Source of the DNA: a virus
Reading direction: 5' to 3' (one strand)
Length of the DNA: 63,931 nucleotides
IMG/VR virus record: IMGVR_UViG_3300032893_001611
Coordinates: 1 to 63,931 of that record
Position numbers and translations under genes: made by a program. The notes under the pieces are model-generated. The model was not told the origin of the DNA. It ran no database searches and was given only the letters and a program-made list of their open reading frames with translations. This document shows positions 15,489 through 23,934 of the stretch, one piece after another (positions within the stretch are counted from its first letter, which is position 1; every line of letters starts with the position of its first letter).

Positions 15489-17924
15489 TTAATAACGCGG
15501 CACAGGCGCGGAGACTTGCTGCCGCATGGCGGCCGAGAACCGCGAGAGCGGATTTTTCGCGTTGGCTTCCATCAGTTTGTCGATCGTCACCAGCAGCTGG
15601 GCGGAGCCATCCGGACCGCGCTGCGCCTGTGTGCTGACCTGCACGGGCGCGTTGTTGTTGATGGTCACCTGCATGCCGCCGCCGTTGTTCTCGCCGGCGG
15701 GAATGATCTTCTCGCCCTTGTGGATCTGGGCAACCATATCGTACGGCACGTAATCGGTGCCGACGTCGAACGACGGCAGGCTGAGGCCGCCGACAATGGA
15801 GCTGCCGCCCTGGTTCCAGTTGATTATCTCGGGACCGGTCGACAGGCCGAGGAAACCCGAGAGCGCGCTGAACAGCGGCTTCTCGATCTCAGACCGGATC
15901 TCCAGCCGAGCGAAATCCGCGATCATCGAATTGACCAGGTCCTTGACCGAGAGCTTGCCCGTGGTCGCGAACTCGACGAGCGCATCCTCGCCTTTCTGGA
16001 ACGCGTCGACAACCGTCTGGCTGGCGAGGTCGCTGACGTCGTTCATTTCCTGCTGGACCTTCAGAATCCCGGTATGGAAGCCGCCGCTCGCGGTCTTGTC
16101 CAGTTCGGACATCGAGATCTGCGCCTGCAGCATCGCGTCGCCGTACTGTTTCGTCGTGATGATCCCCTTGGCGAGCAGGGCGTTGAGGCCCGTCATGGTC
16201 GCCTGCGCCTTGCGGCCGGGACCGACGATATCGTTGAAGCTGCCGACGATCGAATCCTCGACCGATGCGCCTGTGTCGTTCATTTCCTGCTGCACCTTGA
16301 GCAGACCGGCCGTGATCCCGCCGGAAACCGTCTTGTCAAGCTCGGCCATCGATATCTTGGCGGCCAGCATCTGGTCGGAATAATTGCGCGCTGTGATCAG
16401 GCCTTTGCCCATCAGCACGTCGAGGGCGTCGATCCTGACCTGCAGCTTCTGCGCCGCGCCTGTGGTTTCCTCCCAGATGCCGACAAGCGACTGCTCGGCG
16501 GTGTTGCCGACGTCCTTCATCTCCATGTTGATTTTCATCAGGCCGGCGAGGAAGCCGCCCGACTCGGTCTTGTCCAGCTCCGCGACCTGAAGATTGAGCT
16601 TGTCCAGCGCATCGTTGTACTGGTCGGCCGTGATCTTGCCATCCCTGTACAGGATGTTGAGATCGGAGAGCGTCTGCTGATAATCCAGCAGCGGGCCGAC
16701 GATGGATTTCAACAGCTCCTTCTGGCGCTTTTCTGCTTCCTCCAGCGCCGAAATGCCTTCCAAATTCGGCGGCGGAATCGAAGACGGCCTTTTCTGCACA
16801 TTGGCCTTTGCGCGGGCGTCGGCGTCCTTCTGGATCTTGTCGATCTTAGAACGCGTGCTTACGAAGGTCTCAGCCTCTTTGTTCAGTGCGTCCAGCGCAG
16901 CCATGTCTTTATTGAGGAACGATTGATCGGACCAGGCCATGTCCTGCATGTCCTCGGCCATGCCGGTAAAATGCTTGCCGATCACCGGCAGCTTCTCGGC
17001 CATCTTGAGCGTGTTTGCTATGTCCTGGTCGGCACCCATGACCATCTTGTCGATGCCGACCGTGACCTCGCCGAACAGCTCCCGCATGCCGAGGACGCCC
17101 TCGCGGACGACATCGATGGCATCGGCGGCGACGCCGATACCATCGGCGACGGCCTTGCCGAAGTCGGCGGCGTCGGCGCTCGAATCTATGAAATCGTTCC
17201 CGACCTGCGTCACCAGCGGCGACAGCTGTACGTCGATGGCGTTGCCGAGGCCCTTGACGATATCCTTGACCCGGCCCATCGTATTGCCGGCTTCGTCGAC
17301 CTTCTTGGCGTCGACCTCGCTCAGCGAGAGGTTGAACTTGTCGTTGAAGGCGCGGGCGTCGTCGAGCTTGGCCTGGTAATCGACGAGCATGTCGATGACG
17401 GCACGGCCTTCCTTGCCGTACAGCTTGGTCGCCAGCGTCGTGCGCTCGGTCGGATTCTCCATGCCGGCGAGGGCCTGGGCCATCTTCTCGAACTGCTTGT
17501 CGGGCGAGAGCTGGATCACGTCCCGCCAGTTCAGGCCGAGCGCCTTGAAGATGTTCTGAAACTGCGTCGATCCGTTCGCGGCTTCCAGCAGCGCCTGCTG
17601 CGTCTTTGTTATGGCCTTCGCCAGCCCCTCCTGGTCGACCCCCGCCTCTGACGCCACGCGGCTCATGGCGCTATATTCGCGGCTGGCTATGCCGAGGCTC
17701 TCGGCCTGCCGGTCGGTCGCGACGATCGACTGCCCTTGCGTCAAGGTGAGGTACTTGAAGCCGTCGGCGAGGTCGCGTATGGCCGTCTCGGTCGCATTGC
17801 TGTAGATCGTCGCCTTCGCGACATCCTGGAACGACAGCATCGACTTCGAGGCGCGCTTCATCCCCGACTCGAAATCGGCGGTGTCCGCGAAGAGATAGGC
17901 CGTGAGTCTACCGACTACGCTCAT
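15489..17924 (-). CDS. Tail tape measure protein
   Basis: This 811-aa helical protein lies directly downstream of the frameshifted tail chaperones, the fixed place of the tape measure gene. The N-terminal half has the usual tape measure look (SGMKRASKSM, AGVDQEGLAKAI, ATKLYGKEGRAVIDML). Residues about 430-690 contain three related segments of about 70 aa, each with a core like LLKVQQEMNDTG and ELDKT. The C-terminus ends in a tail domain with VNNN-type motif. Its length sets tail length, here about 120 nm if 1.5 angstrom per residue holds. Confidence 0.93.
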   Translation of the reverse strand: MSVVGRLTAYLFADTADFESGMKRASKSMLSFQDVAKATIYSNATETAIRDLADGFKYLTLTQGQSIVATDRQAESLGIASREYSAMSRVASEAGVDQEGLAKAITKTQQALLEAANGSTQFQNIFKALGLNWRDVIQLSPDKQFEKMAQALAGMENPTERTTLATKLYGKEGRAVIDMLVDYQAKLDDARAFNDKFNLSLSEVDAKKVDEAGNTMGRVKDIVKGLGNAIDVQLSPLVTQVGNDFIDSSADAADFGKAVADGIGVAADAIDVVREGVLGMRELFGEVTVGIDKMVMGADQDIANTLKMAEKLPVIGKHFTGMAEDMQDMAWSDQSFLNKDMAALDALNKEAETFVSTRSKIDKIQKDADARAKANVQKRPSSIPPPNLEGISALEEAEKRQKELLKSIVGPLLDYQQTLSDLNILYRDGKITADQYNDALDKLNLQVAELDKTESGGFLAGLMKINMEMKDVGNTAEQSLVGIWEETTGAAQKLQVRIDALDVLMGKGLITARNYSDQMLAAKISMAELDKTVSGGITAGLLKVQQEMNDTGASVEDSIVGSFNDIVGPGRKAQATMTGLNALLAKGIITTKQYGDAMLQAQISMSELDKTASGGFHTGILKVQQEMNDVSDLASQTVVDAFQKGEDALVEFATTGKLSVKDLVNSMIADFARLEIRSEIEKPLFSALSGFLGLSTGPEIINWNQGGSSIVGGLSLPSFDVGTDYVPYDMVAQIHKGEKIIPAGENNGGGMQVTINNNAPVQVSTQAQRGPDGSAQLLVTIDKLMEANAKNPLSRFSAAMRQQVSAPVPRY

Positions 17925-18276
17925 TGTCTAACCTCTTCTGGTAAGCGCGGAACCGCGCCTTGATCGCCGCTTCGTCGATGCCGGGCTTTTTCGGCTTACG
18001 GTCGGCGGCGGTCAGGAACTCCGCCATCGGCGGCATTTTCCGCGCGCGGCTGAGGGCCTCGGCGTGCCACATCAGCCAGACGGCCTTTTCGTGATCCTCG
18101 CGCCGGCCGTCCTGCCAGCCTTCCACGCACTTGACGAACTGCCACGGCGTCAGCGCCCAGAAGACTTCGGGCGCCATGCCGATCCGGAACGAAAGCCGGA
18201 AGGCTTCCGTTATAGCGTCTTTTTTTCGACGGCCTTCGCCCCCTCCTGCTTCTTCGGAGGACCGTCGGGCCCCCAA
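17908..18276 (-). CDS. Tail assembly chaperone, frameshift extension (gpT-like)
   Basis: This frame carries the second part of the tail chaperone. The likely product is made by a -1 slip on seven A (18220-18226) near the end of the gene at 18542, giving a fusion that continues KKDAITEAFRLSFRIG and ends at 17908. The unique part is helical with four Trp and a basic tail. In lambda the equivalent gpG-gpT fusion holds tail tube subunits on the tape measure. The nominal ATG at 18276 is probably not used. Confidence 0.85.
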   Translation of the reverse strand: MGARRSSEEAGGGEGRRKKDAITEAFRLSFRIGMAPEVFWALTPWQFVKCVEGWQDGRREDHEKAVWLMWHAEALSRARKMPPMAEFLTAADRKPKKPGIDEAAIKARFRAYQKRLDNERSR

Positions 18277-18542
18277 TAGGCCATCGCCAGGGCGTCGTCG
18301 ATCGCCTTGATCGCCGGAATCAGCGGCGGCGAAAGATCGAGGATCTGGTCTTTGCCGATATCGGGATGATGCTTTTCAAGCCCGATCGCAAGCACGTCGG
18401 CGACGACATCGGGGGTGCGGCTGTAGAGGTTGTAGAAGACGTCATTACCGCACGTCTCCTTCGCGCGGGCGATGGCGCGCCAGTCATAGACCAGCCTGAC
18501 TTCCTTGTCGCCCAGCTTGAACTTCTTCTCTCCGGTGCGCAT
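18210..18542 (-). CDS. Tail assembly chaperone (gpG-like)
   Basis: This 110-aa protein starts MRTGEKKFKLGDKEVRL and resembles the short tail chaperones that precede tape measure genes. It stops at 18210 just after the seven-A slippery run; a fraction of ribosomes should shift by -1 and make the longer form. Its start codon is next to the stop of the tail tube gene. Confidence 0.85.
   Translation of the reverse strand: MRTGEKKFKLGDKEVRLVYDWRAIARAKETCGNDVFYNLYSRTPDVVADVLAIGLEKHHPDIGKDQILDLSPPLIPAIKAIDDALAMAYWGPDGPPKKQEGAKAVEKKTL
18220..18226 (-). promoter_or_regulatory. Slippery heptamer for -1 frameshift
   Basis: Seven A on the minus strand, within GTCGAAAAAAAGACG, lie 8 bases before the zero-frame stop. 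A AAA AAA is a classic bacterial slippery site. The -1 frame stays open to 17908 and the offset between the two frames is exactly -1. Confidence 0.85.
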
Positions 18543-18970
18543 TACGGGCTGCCTCCGTCGTCGAAGGTCACGGCCCCTGTGATGCGAACGTCGAAGCTGC
18601 CGTCGACCTTCGCGTCGACGCCGCCAGACAGCGGGTTCGACAGCACGTAGCCGTCGAACACGGCGGTCGAGTTGTCGGAGAAAGTAGCGCGGAAGAGCTT
18701 CTTGTCACGGCTGGCCTTGGCCGCGCGCATCGCCTGCTGGCCGTCATCGGAGGCCAGGTAGTTGACGTCGATGCTGAACGTGCCGAAGTCCTGCAGGCCC
18801 ATCAGGAATTCCTTCGCCGTCGACTGCAGGTGCGTGATATCGATCTCCGCAGCCTGCCCGTCGAAGCCCTTGAAGGTTGTGATCTCCTTGACCTCGACAT
18901 ATTCCGGCGAGCCGGTGGGCTCCCCGATTTCAAGCTTGAATCCCTGGGTTCCAATTGCTTCAGATGGCAT
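18542..18970 (-). CDS. Major tail tube protein
   Basis: The 142-aa start at 18970 has AAGGAGAA 5 nt upstream. The product shows the tail tube pattern: EIGEPTGSPEYVEVKEITTF, an acidic DITHLQSTAKEF segment, GTFSIDVNYLASDDGQQAM, and a beta-rich end. Tube proteins of lambda-like phages precede the G/T chaperone pair, as here. It would form the hexameric rings of the tail. Confidence 0.85.
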   Translation of the reverse strand: MPSEAIGTQGFKLEIGEPTGSPEYVEVKEITTFKGFDGQAAEIDITHLQSTAKEFLMGLQDFGTFSIDVNYLASDDGQQAMRAAKASRDKKLFRATFSDNSTAVFDGYVLSNPLSGGVDAKVDGSFDVRITGAVTFDDGGSP

Positions 18971-19028
18971 GACATTCTCCTTGCGGTGGGTTGGTGGGAA
19001 AAACGGGTGAACCGCTGTCCTGCGGCCG

Positions 19029-19060
19029 CCCGGCGGCAACGGATGGTTGCTGCCGCCGGG
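19029..19060. repeat. Intergenic inverted repeat upstream of tail tube gene
   Basis: A perfect 10-bp repeat CCCGGCGGCA/TGCCGCCGGG with a 12-nt loop lies in the 132-bp gap before the tail tube gene. No T tract follows on either strand. It could slow transcription or protect the tail tube mRNA, which is needed in large amount. Confidence 0.6.
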
Positions 19061-19102
19061 CCGGACAACGGTTGCTTTGGTTATTGCGGAATTAGGGCTT
19101 GC

Positions 19103-19489
19103 CTATTGCTGGTAGGTGACGAGATATTCGGCGCGGTTGCGGTAGAGCTGCGGCGGCATCGTCTGGTCGAGAAGATCTTCGTCAGTCTGCAGCGATATGC
19201 CGCCGATGTTCACCGAACCGCCGTCGAATTCCACTGTGCCGCGGAAACCGTCGAGAGCCGCCTCGATGTCGGCGGCAAGCTCCTTGACGGTGTAGTAATC
19301 ATCGCCGTAGGCGTCGACCTGCAGCCGCGCCTGCGCCATGCCCGACGGACCGTTGACCGAGCGCCAGCGCTCGGACTCGATCCGCTGGAAGACGACGAAA
19401 GGCGTTTTCGAATTCTGCGGCGCCTGCAGCGCGTAAACGCGGCCGCCGGCAAATGTCTTGAGCTTTTCGAAGATGCCGCGTTCCATCAT
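19103..19489 (-). CDS. DUF3168 tail completion/terminator protein
   Basis: This 128-aa protein fits DUF3168, which includes tail terminator proteins: GGRVYALQAPQNSKTPFVVF near the N-terminus, ARLQVDAYGDDYYTVKELA in the middle, and a YLVTYQQ end. Such proteins cap the tail tube and bind the head connector. The start overlaps the stop of the HK97 gp10-like gene by 4 bp. Confidence 0.88.
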   Translation of the reverse strand: MMERGIFEKLKTFAGGRVYALQAPQNSKTPFVVFQRIESERWRSVNGPSGMAQARLQVDAYGDDYYTVKELAADIEAALDGFRGTVEFDGGSVNIGGISLQTDEDLLDQTMPPQLYRNRAEYLVTYQQ

Positions 19490-19911
19490 TTCCTGAGCTT
19501 CGCCGCCTCTTGTTCGATGCCTGACTGGAGCTGGCTTCTTAGTTCGTCGAGCATCACGTTGGCCGCGCGCTCGAATGCGGGACCCATAAAAGGCTGCGCG
19601 CGTTCATGGCGCGTTCCCAGCTCCAGGAAAGCCCCCCAGAAGCCGTCGCCAGTGTCGATCCGGGCTCCCCGCTGACCGGTCCGCGGATGTTTCACAGTGA
19701 CAATGCGCAGATTGCTTCTCAGATGCCCATACTTCTTTGAAGCTGCCGATTGAAAAGTGCTCTTGCGAGTCGCGGCCTTGACGATCTTCAGACCAACTTT
19801 TATGGCCGCATTCACGGCCTTCTGCAGCACGCGTCTCTGCACGTTTTGCGGCAGGTTCAGAAGCAGGTCATTGAGTTCCTTCGTCCCCTGGATCTGCAGG
19901 TCTACCTTCAC
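19486..19911 (-). CDS. HK97 gp10-like head-tail protein
   Basis: The GTG start at 19911 overlaps the upstream stop (GTGA), giving a 141-aa product. It matches the HK97-gp10 family: VDLQIQGTKELNDLLLNLP, QKAVNAAIKVG, and FLELGTRHERAQPFMGPAFE. The TRH-x4-PF motif is diagnostic. These proteins act at head-tail joining. A longer frame from 20016 overlaps the upstream gene and is not likely used. Confidence 0.9.
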   Translation of the reverse strand: MKVDLQIQGTKELNDLLLNLPQNVQRRVLQKAVNAAIKVGLKIVKAATRKSTFQSAASKKYGHLRSNLRIVTVKHPRTGQRGARIDTGDGFWGAFLELGTRHERAQPFMGPAFERAANVMLDELRSQLQSGIEQEAAKLRK

Positions 19912-20228
19912 TCGGCGCCGTAGATCTCGGCGGTCAGCCAAAGCTCCCCCTGTTGCGCCATGCTGCGGTCGATGCTGTAGATGCTGAAGGACTGGCCTTT
20001 CCAGACGATGCGCCACTTGTCCGTCACGTCATCGCGATAGAGCATGCCGATCCTGATTCTCTGGCGCGCGTTGATACGCGCCGACTCGAACTCCTGGCTC
20101 GCCCTTTGGGTAATGATCTTCGCCCAGACCGTCGCCACGGTCTTGTACGTGCGCTTGAGCGAGCCGCCGTCATTGGTCTCGGTCAGCGGCTGCAGCTCGA
20201 TCCTCTGGTTGCGTTCACCGGCTTTCAT
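19908..20228 (-). CDS. Head closure protein (phage head-tail joining family)
   Basis: The 106-aa product beginning MKAGERNQRIELQ fits the phage head-tail joining family (SPP1 gp16-like): TNDGGSLKRTYKTVATVWAK, then ARINARQRIRIGMLYRDDVT and KGQSFSIYSI. It closes the portal vertex after packaging. It overlaps the upstream deacetylase stop by 4 bp, so an accessory gene is coupled to an essential virion gene. Confidence 0.87.
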   Translation of the reverse strand: MKAGERNQRIELQPLTETNDGGSLKRTYKTVATVWAKIITQRASQEFESARINARQRIRIGMLYRDDVTDKWRIVWKGQSFSIYSIDRSMAQQGELWLTAEIYGAE

Positions 20229-20770
20229 GGAAAAGGCCAATCCCCGTCGTATGTTTCGCGGTTCATCGGTATGTTGCCGGTGTAGTGGATGTCGATCAGC
20301 GCCTCGCATTGCGTAATTTCGCGGCCCTTGTGGAAGCGCCGGTAGCTGTATTTCCTGAATGCCGCGTATTTCCTTTCCGTTTCCTCGGCGTTCAGATCGA
20401 TGATGTGCCGCCCGAGGCCGTAGCCGAAGAACGTCAGCCATGCTTCCTGCGCGTTCTTGCGGACATGCCGGTGAACTTGCACATGGTGCGGATGGCCGTA
20501 TTCGCCCTTCTCGCCGTGCGTGACGATATGGTCGAACTCCGACAGGTCGATCCAGCCGAGATTCTCGAGGTTCGGCTTTTCCGGGCACGGGATCAGGCGC
20601 GCCTTGCAGCCGAGTGCCTCGCACACCGTGAAGAACTGGTATGCACGCACCGGATCGACCGTAGGCACCGAGCAGCAGATGACGGTCCAGTCGCCCGGAT
20701 ATCTTATCGGCAAGCCGCCGCCCCAGAGGATTTCATCGTCGGGATGGCCGACGACCATGGCGCGCTTCAT
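20225..20770 (-). CDS. PIG-L/LmbE-family deacetylase
   Basis: The 181-aa product from the ATG at 20770 has the PIG-L motifs: GHPDDEILWGGG near residue 8, with the zinc-binding HPDD, and HGEKGEYGHPHHVQVH near residue 95. The family removes acetyl groups from N-acetylglucosamine on lipids, mycothiol precursors and other sugars. It is inserted between head-tail connector genes, next to two genes with sugar-transfer features, so it may help modify a virion or nucleotide sugar. Substrate is unknown. Confidence 0.88.
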   Translation of the reverse strand: MKRAMVVGHPDDEILWGGGLPIRYPGDWTVICCSVPTVDPVRAYQFFTVCEALGCKARLIPCPEKPNLENLGWIDLSEFDHIVTHGEKGEYGHPHHVQVHRHVRKNAQEAWLTFFGYGLGRHIIDLNAEETERKYAAFRKYSYRRFHKGREITQCEALIDIHYTGNIPMNRETYDGDWPFP

Positions 20771-21993
20771 GCCGGAATCCATTCCTCTTGTGTCTGCCAC
20801 GGGCGCGGCTTGCCGTGAAAGCAGACGATATCGGCCGTTGAAAGGTCTCCGTTCTCGGGCCGGTGAAACCTGTTTTTGAGGACATCGGCCTTGTAGCTTA
20901 TGACCTTGCCCGGCGCGGCGTTCTGGAACCGCGCTTTTCTGCTCCAGAAGCGGTCGAGGAACGCCTGGTCGCCGCCGGCGCCGCACTCGCGAATCGCATC
21001 TGCCTTGTCCTCCGCGAATGCCAGCCAGATCGCCGGCCTGTCCTCATGCCGCAGATACATCAGGCCCGAGTTAATGACCTTGCCCCCGTACATGTCCGAG
21101 AGCACATGCGTCTCGCGCAAATCCGTTATCCAGCCCGGCACCCCCCGCAGGAAAACCGTATCGAGATCGGCGTAAAGGAAATCGCCGAGCACCAGATCGT
21201 CGCGGAACATCTCAAGCTTCGACCACCAGCCCGGAAGATCGTGTTCGAGCGGGATCGATACGACGCCTTTCATCTTCCTTGTGCTGTCGGTCAGGCAGAC
21301 AATCGGATGCCCTATCTGCCGCTGCAGCCACTCGACATGGCCTTCGTTGTACTCGCCGCCGCATTTCAGGACCGTCACGACCGGCACGCGCGAGAGGCCC
21401 AGCATGCCGTAGGCGTAGGCCGGCGTTATCTTCGGCAGGCTGCTGATGCGGCTCACCGGCGAGACATTCCACGTCTCGACCGGCGGCTTGTGCCGGTTCC
21501 AGTTGTCAAGCGCAATCTTCCAGTTGCGCAGGGCCGCGGGATTTCGCTGCTGCCCGTAAAAATAGGTTCCCTGCTGCGAATGGTCGCAGCCGAAGATGAA
21601 CACCCTGTCAGCGTCAAGGAACTTGTACGCGAACTGGTAGGCGCCGAAGCCCGAGCACCCGGTCATGATCTTGCCGACGGTGTCGAACCCTGCACGGAAA
21701 TCCGTCCTTTCGATATAACGGACATCCGGCATCGGGTCGACGCGATCGCAGCGGAAGCGCGCGTCAGGAGCGCCGTAATCAGAAGGAACCGCCGCGACCC
21801 TCACACCCCTGAACCAGGGCAGGTCGTAGCGCTCGTTCAGGTCGACCGTATCGAGCGTGAAGACGTAGTCCGCGAACCGCGCATGCAGCACGGCGTTGTT
21901 GACGGCGATTGTCACTGCATCGGCCGCCTGCAGTAGCGGCAGGCAAACCGAGCGCATCGACGGGCCGGACGCGATGACGATGGCTGTCTTCAC
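20767..21993 (-). CDS. Two-domain protein: ASGPS domain plus glycosyltransferase-like domain
   Basis: The GTG start at 21993 overlaps the upstream stop. The N-terminal half (about residues 1-215) opens with KTAIVIASGPSM, contains IFGCDHSQQ, and resembles the N-terminal domain of the next gene and DUF115-type sugar proteins. The C-terminal half has GDFLYADLDTVFL with a DxD-like metal site, VINSGLMYLRHED and GGDQAFLDRFW, as in GT-A fold glycosyltransferases. It probably transfers a sugar. Acceptor unknown. Confidence 0.75.
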   Translation of the reverse strand: MKTAIVIASGPSMRSVCLPLLQAADAVTIAVNNAVLHARFADYVFTLDTVDLNERYDLPWFRGVRVAAVPSDYGAPDARFRCDRVDPMPDVRYIERTDFRAGFDTVGKIMTGCSGFGAYQFAYKFLDADRVFIFGCDHSQQGTYFYGQQRNPAALRNWKIALDNWNRHKPPVETWNVSPVSRISSLPKITPAYAYGMLGLSRVPVVTVLKCGGEYNEGHVEWLQRQIGHPIVCLTDSTRKMKGVVSIPLEHDLPGWWSKLEMFRDDLVLGDFLYADLDTVFLRGVPGWITDLRETHVLSDMYGGKVINSGLMYLRHEDRPAIWLAFAEDKADAIRECGAGGDQAFLDRFWSRKARFQNAAPGKVISYKADVLKNRFHRPENGDLSTADIVCFHGKPRPWQTQEEWIPA

Positions 21994-22550
21994 AACACCT
22001 CGCGCAGGCTCTTTCTCGGGAAGCACGTCAGCGCGGTTTCCCGGCTGCAGTTGACGACAGGCACCTTGATATGGGGAGCCGCCCGGTTGAACCGCTTGAT
22101 CCATTCCGGGAAATTCATGCCCCTGTTCAGCTTGCCGGGATGCTCACCGAAGAAATGACGCCTTCCCTCCACGCCGCCCATGTCGTAGCCGAGCAGGACG
22201 ACGCTGCTGGCCCCCTGTAGCACGGCGAGGTTCAGAGCCTGGAAGCCGCTGTTCCTGCCGGTGGCGATCTCGCCCGGAAAATTGCTCCACGGGACACCCG
22301 AGGCGATCCCGATCCGCTTCAGGCCGTACCGCCTTGCCGCACCGCGGTCGACGGTCCATTTCTCGCCTGCGAATTCAGGCACGCCGGCGTGATGATCCCA
22401 CCACGAGCCGTCCCCCGCGTAGAGCACGTCGGCCCATGGCGCCAGCCGGTGAACGTCGTTGACGGCATAGACCTTGCCCTTGCCGCGGCAGTAATCGACG
22501 TCTTCCTGCGTCAGGCTCGGTCCGGACGCGATGCAGACGGCCGCCGTCAT
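21990..22550 (-). CDS. ASGPS-domain sugar-metabolism-like protein
   Basis: This 186-aa protein starts MTAAVCIASGPSLTQEDV and has VYAVNDVHRLAPWADVLYAGD and VVLLGYDMGG. The ASGPS opening and the Gly-Tyr/Cys-Asp motif are shared with the N-terminal half of the next gene, so the two are probably related by duplication. Similar proteins occur in phage structural regions and near glycosyltransferases. An enzymatic role is likely but not shown. Confidence 0.7.
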   Translation of the reverse strand: MTAAVCIASGPSLTQEDVDYCRGKGKVYAVNDVHRLAPWADVLYAGDGSWWDHHAGVPEFAGEKWTVDRGAARRYGLKRIGIASGVPWSNFPGEIATGRNSGFQALNLAVLQGASSVVLLGYDMGGVEGRRHFFGEHPGKLNRGMNFPEWIKRFNRAAPHIKVPVVNCSRETALTCFPRKSLREVL

Positions 22551-22870
22551 CAGGCCATCGACGGATCGCGAATGGTCGACAGGAGCCCTATGACCGCTCC
22601 GGGCAGTTTCCCGTCGCCCCAATCATCGCCGCCGCCGTCCCGGTCGCGATAGAGCACGCCGGTCAGGTAAAGAACAGATTTCTTGACCAGCGCCGGAATG
22701 TTCTCCGCGATGATCTCGCCGGCGGAATCGAAATACGCGTCCGGGTGATCGAGATAGTTCAGGACCGCTTCACTCGCCGCCTCGATCTTCAGCTCGACGT
22801 CGCCCTGGTCGTCGTCGCTGTCGAGCCGCAGATGATCGCGGGCCTCTTCGTAGGTCACAAGCGAAATCAT
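22550..22870 (-). CDS. Head-tail connector (gp6-like)
   Basis: The 106-aa protein begins with YEEARDHLRLDSDDDQGDVELKIEAASEAVLNYL, the usual start of phage gp6-like connectors, which form a ring under the portal. It shares one base with the collagen-like gene upstream and with the sugar gene downstream, so the whole block is tightly packed. Confidence 0.9.
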   Translation of the reverse strand: MISLVTYEEARDHLRLDSDDDQGDVELKIEAASEAVLNYLDHPDAYFDSAGEIIAENIPALVKKSVLYLTGVLYRDRDGGGDDWGDGKLPGAVIGLLSTIRDPSMA

Positions 22871-23934
22871 CAGGCCTTGTCCTTCCCGTCAGCGCCGCGC
22901 TTGACCGCGAGGGTCCAGCTTTTCGCACCCGAAGCGGGCCGTTCGTCGGTCTTTTCGTTGCAGTGGAACAGGCTGCCGGCGAACGTCACGCAATCGCCGC
23001 GCAGATACGTCTTGCCCGCCACGTAGACGCCGCGATAGATCATGCACGGGATCTCGAACGATTTCTCTTTCACGCTGTCGTCGGCCATCTCCTCGCGCAG
23101 CGTGATGGTCCGTTCACCGTCGTGCGCGATCGTGAGCGCCTTGCGGCCGTTGAGGATCAGCTGCCAGTCGGTGCCGCCCTTCGAGCGCCACAGGCCGCCT
23201 TTATCAGCGGCGAAAACACCCTTCCGGTAGGTTTTCTCGGGGTCGATCGACCCCAGAACCTCGATTTCTGCGGCATCACGGCCGTCAATCCCGTCCCGGC
23301 CGTCCTTGCCGTCGCGCCCGTCGCGGCCGTCCTTGCCTGATTCGCCATCCTTGCCGGGATCTCCCTTTTCGCCCTTCTGGCCCTGAGTGCCAACGTCGCC
23401 CTTAAGGCCTTTCTCTCCGGGCTGGCCTTCGGCACCATCACGGCCCGGCTTGCCGTCGACACCGTCGCGCCCGTCCTTGCCGGGAGCCCCCGGCTCGCCT
23501 TTTTCACCGGGCTTGCCGTCGACACCGTCGCGCCCGTCCTTGCCGGGACTGCCGGGATCTCCGTTTTCGCCCGGTTTTCCGTCGATTCCGTCCTTGCCGG
23601 GTGTCCCAGGGTCGCCTTTTTCGCCCTTTTCACCGGGTTTTCCGTCAATTCCGTCCCTGCCCGGCGCGCCATCCTTGCCATCGATGCCATTGCGGCCGTC
23701 GACGCCATCCTTCCCCGGAGCGCCCGGCTCGCCTTTTTCACCCGGCTTGCCGTCGACGCCATCGCGGCCATCCTTGCCAGGAGCGCCGTCCTTGCCGTCG
23801 AGGCCGGTCTCGCCTTTCTCGCCGCGCTGCGGCGCGCGGGCTTCCAGCGCGACGATCCGCTCTGCCAGCGGCTTCAGGGCGCGCGCGATGTAGTCCTGCA
23901 CGCCGGCGACGAACTTTTCAGGGTCAAATTTCAC
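22870..23934 (-). CDS. Collagen-like virion protein
   Basis: Residues about 1-35 form a helical start; residues about 37-220 are G-X-Y triplets (GKDGRDG, GEKGEPG) with many Lys and Asp that would make a collagen triple helix. The C-terminal 120 residues form a beta domain ending in YVAGKTYLRGDCVTFAGSLF, like carbohydrate-binding modules. It lies between portal and connector genes. Such proteins often decorate heads or tails. Internal DNA repeats may change triplet number. Confidence 0.85.
   Translation of the reverse strand: MKFDPEKFVAGVQDYIARALKPLAERIVALEARAPQRGEKGETGLDGKDGAPGKDGRDGVDGKPGEKGEPGAPGKDGVDGRNGIDGKDGAPGRDGIDGKPGEKGEKGDPGTPGKDGIDGKPGENGDPGSPGKDGRDGVDGKPGEKGEPGAPGKDGRDGVDGKPGRDGAEGQPGEKGLKGDVGTQGQKGEKGDPGKDGESGKDGRDGRDGKDGRDGIDGRDAAEIEVLGSIDPEKTYRKGVFAADKGGLWRSKGGTDWQLILNGRKALTIAHDGERTITLREEMADDSVKEKSFEIPCMIYRGVYVAGKTYLRGDCVTFAGSLFHCNEKTDERPASGAKSWTLAVKRGADGKDKA

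Noticed and set aside
15516-17651. Open frame of 711 codons on the plus strand across the tape measure gene
   Set aside because: Antisense mirror of the tape measure gene with no recognisable domain.
20767-22104. Longer N-terminal versions of several minus-strand genes (for example from 22104, 20986, 20624, 20016, 19039)
   Set aside because: They overlap upstream genes deeply, and the extra residues look like translated mirror sequence; the stop/start overlaps or ribosome binding sites give better starts.
23157-23771. Collagen-region DNA repeats as a CRISPR-like array
   Set aside because: The repeats are in-frame G-X-Y codons without regular spacers; no cas genes are present.
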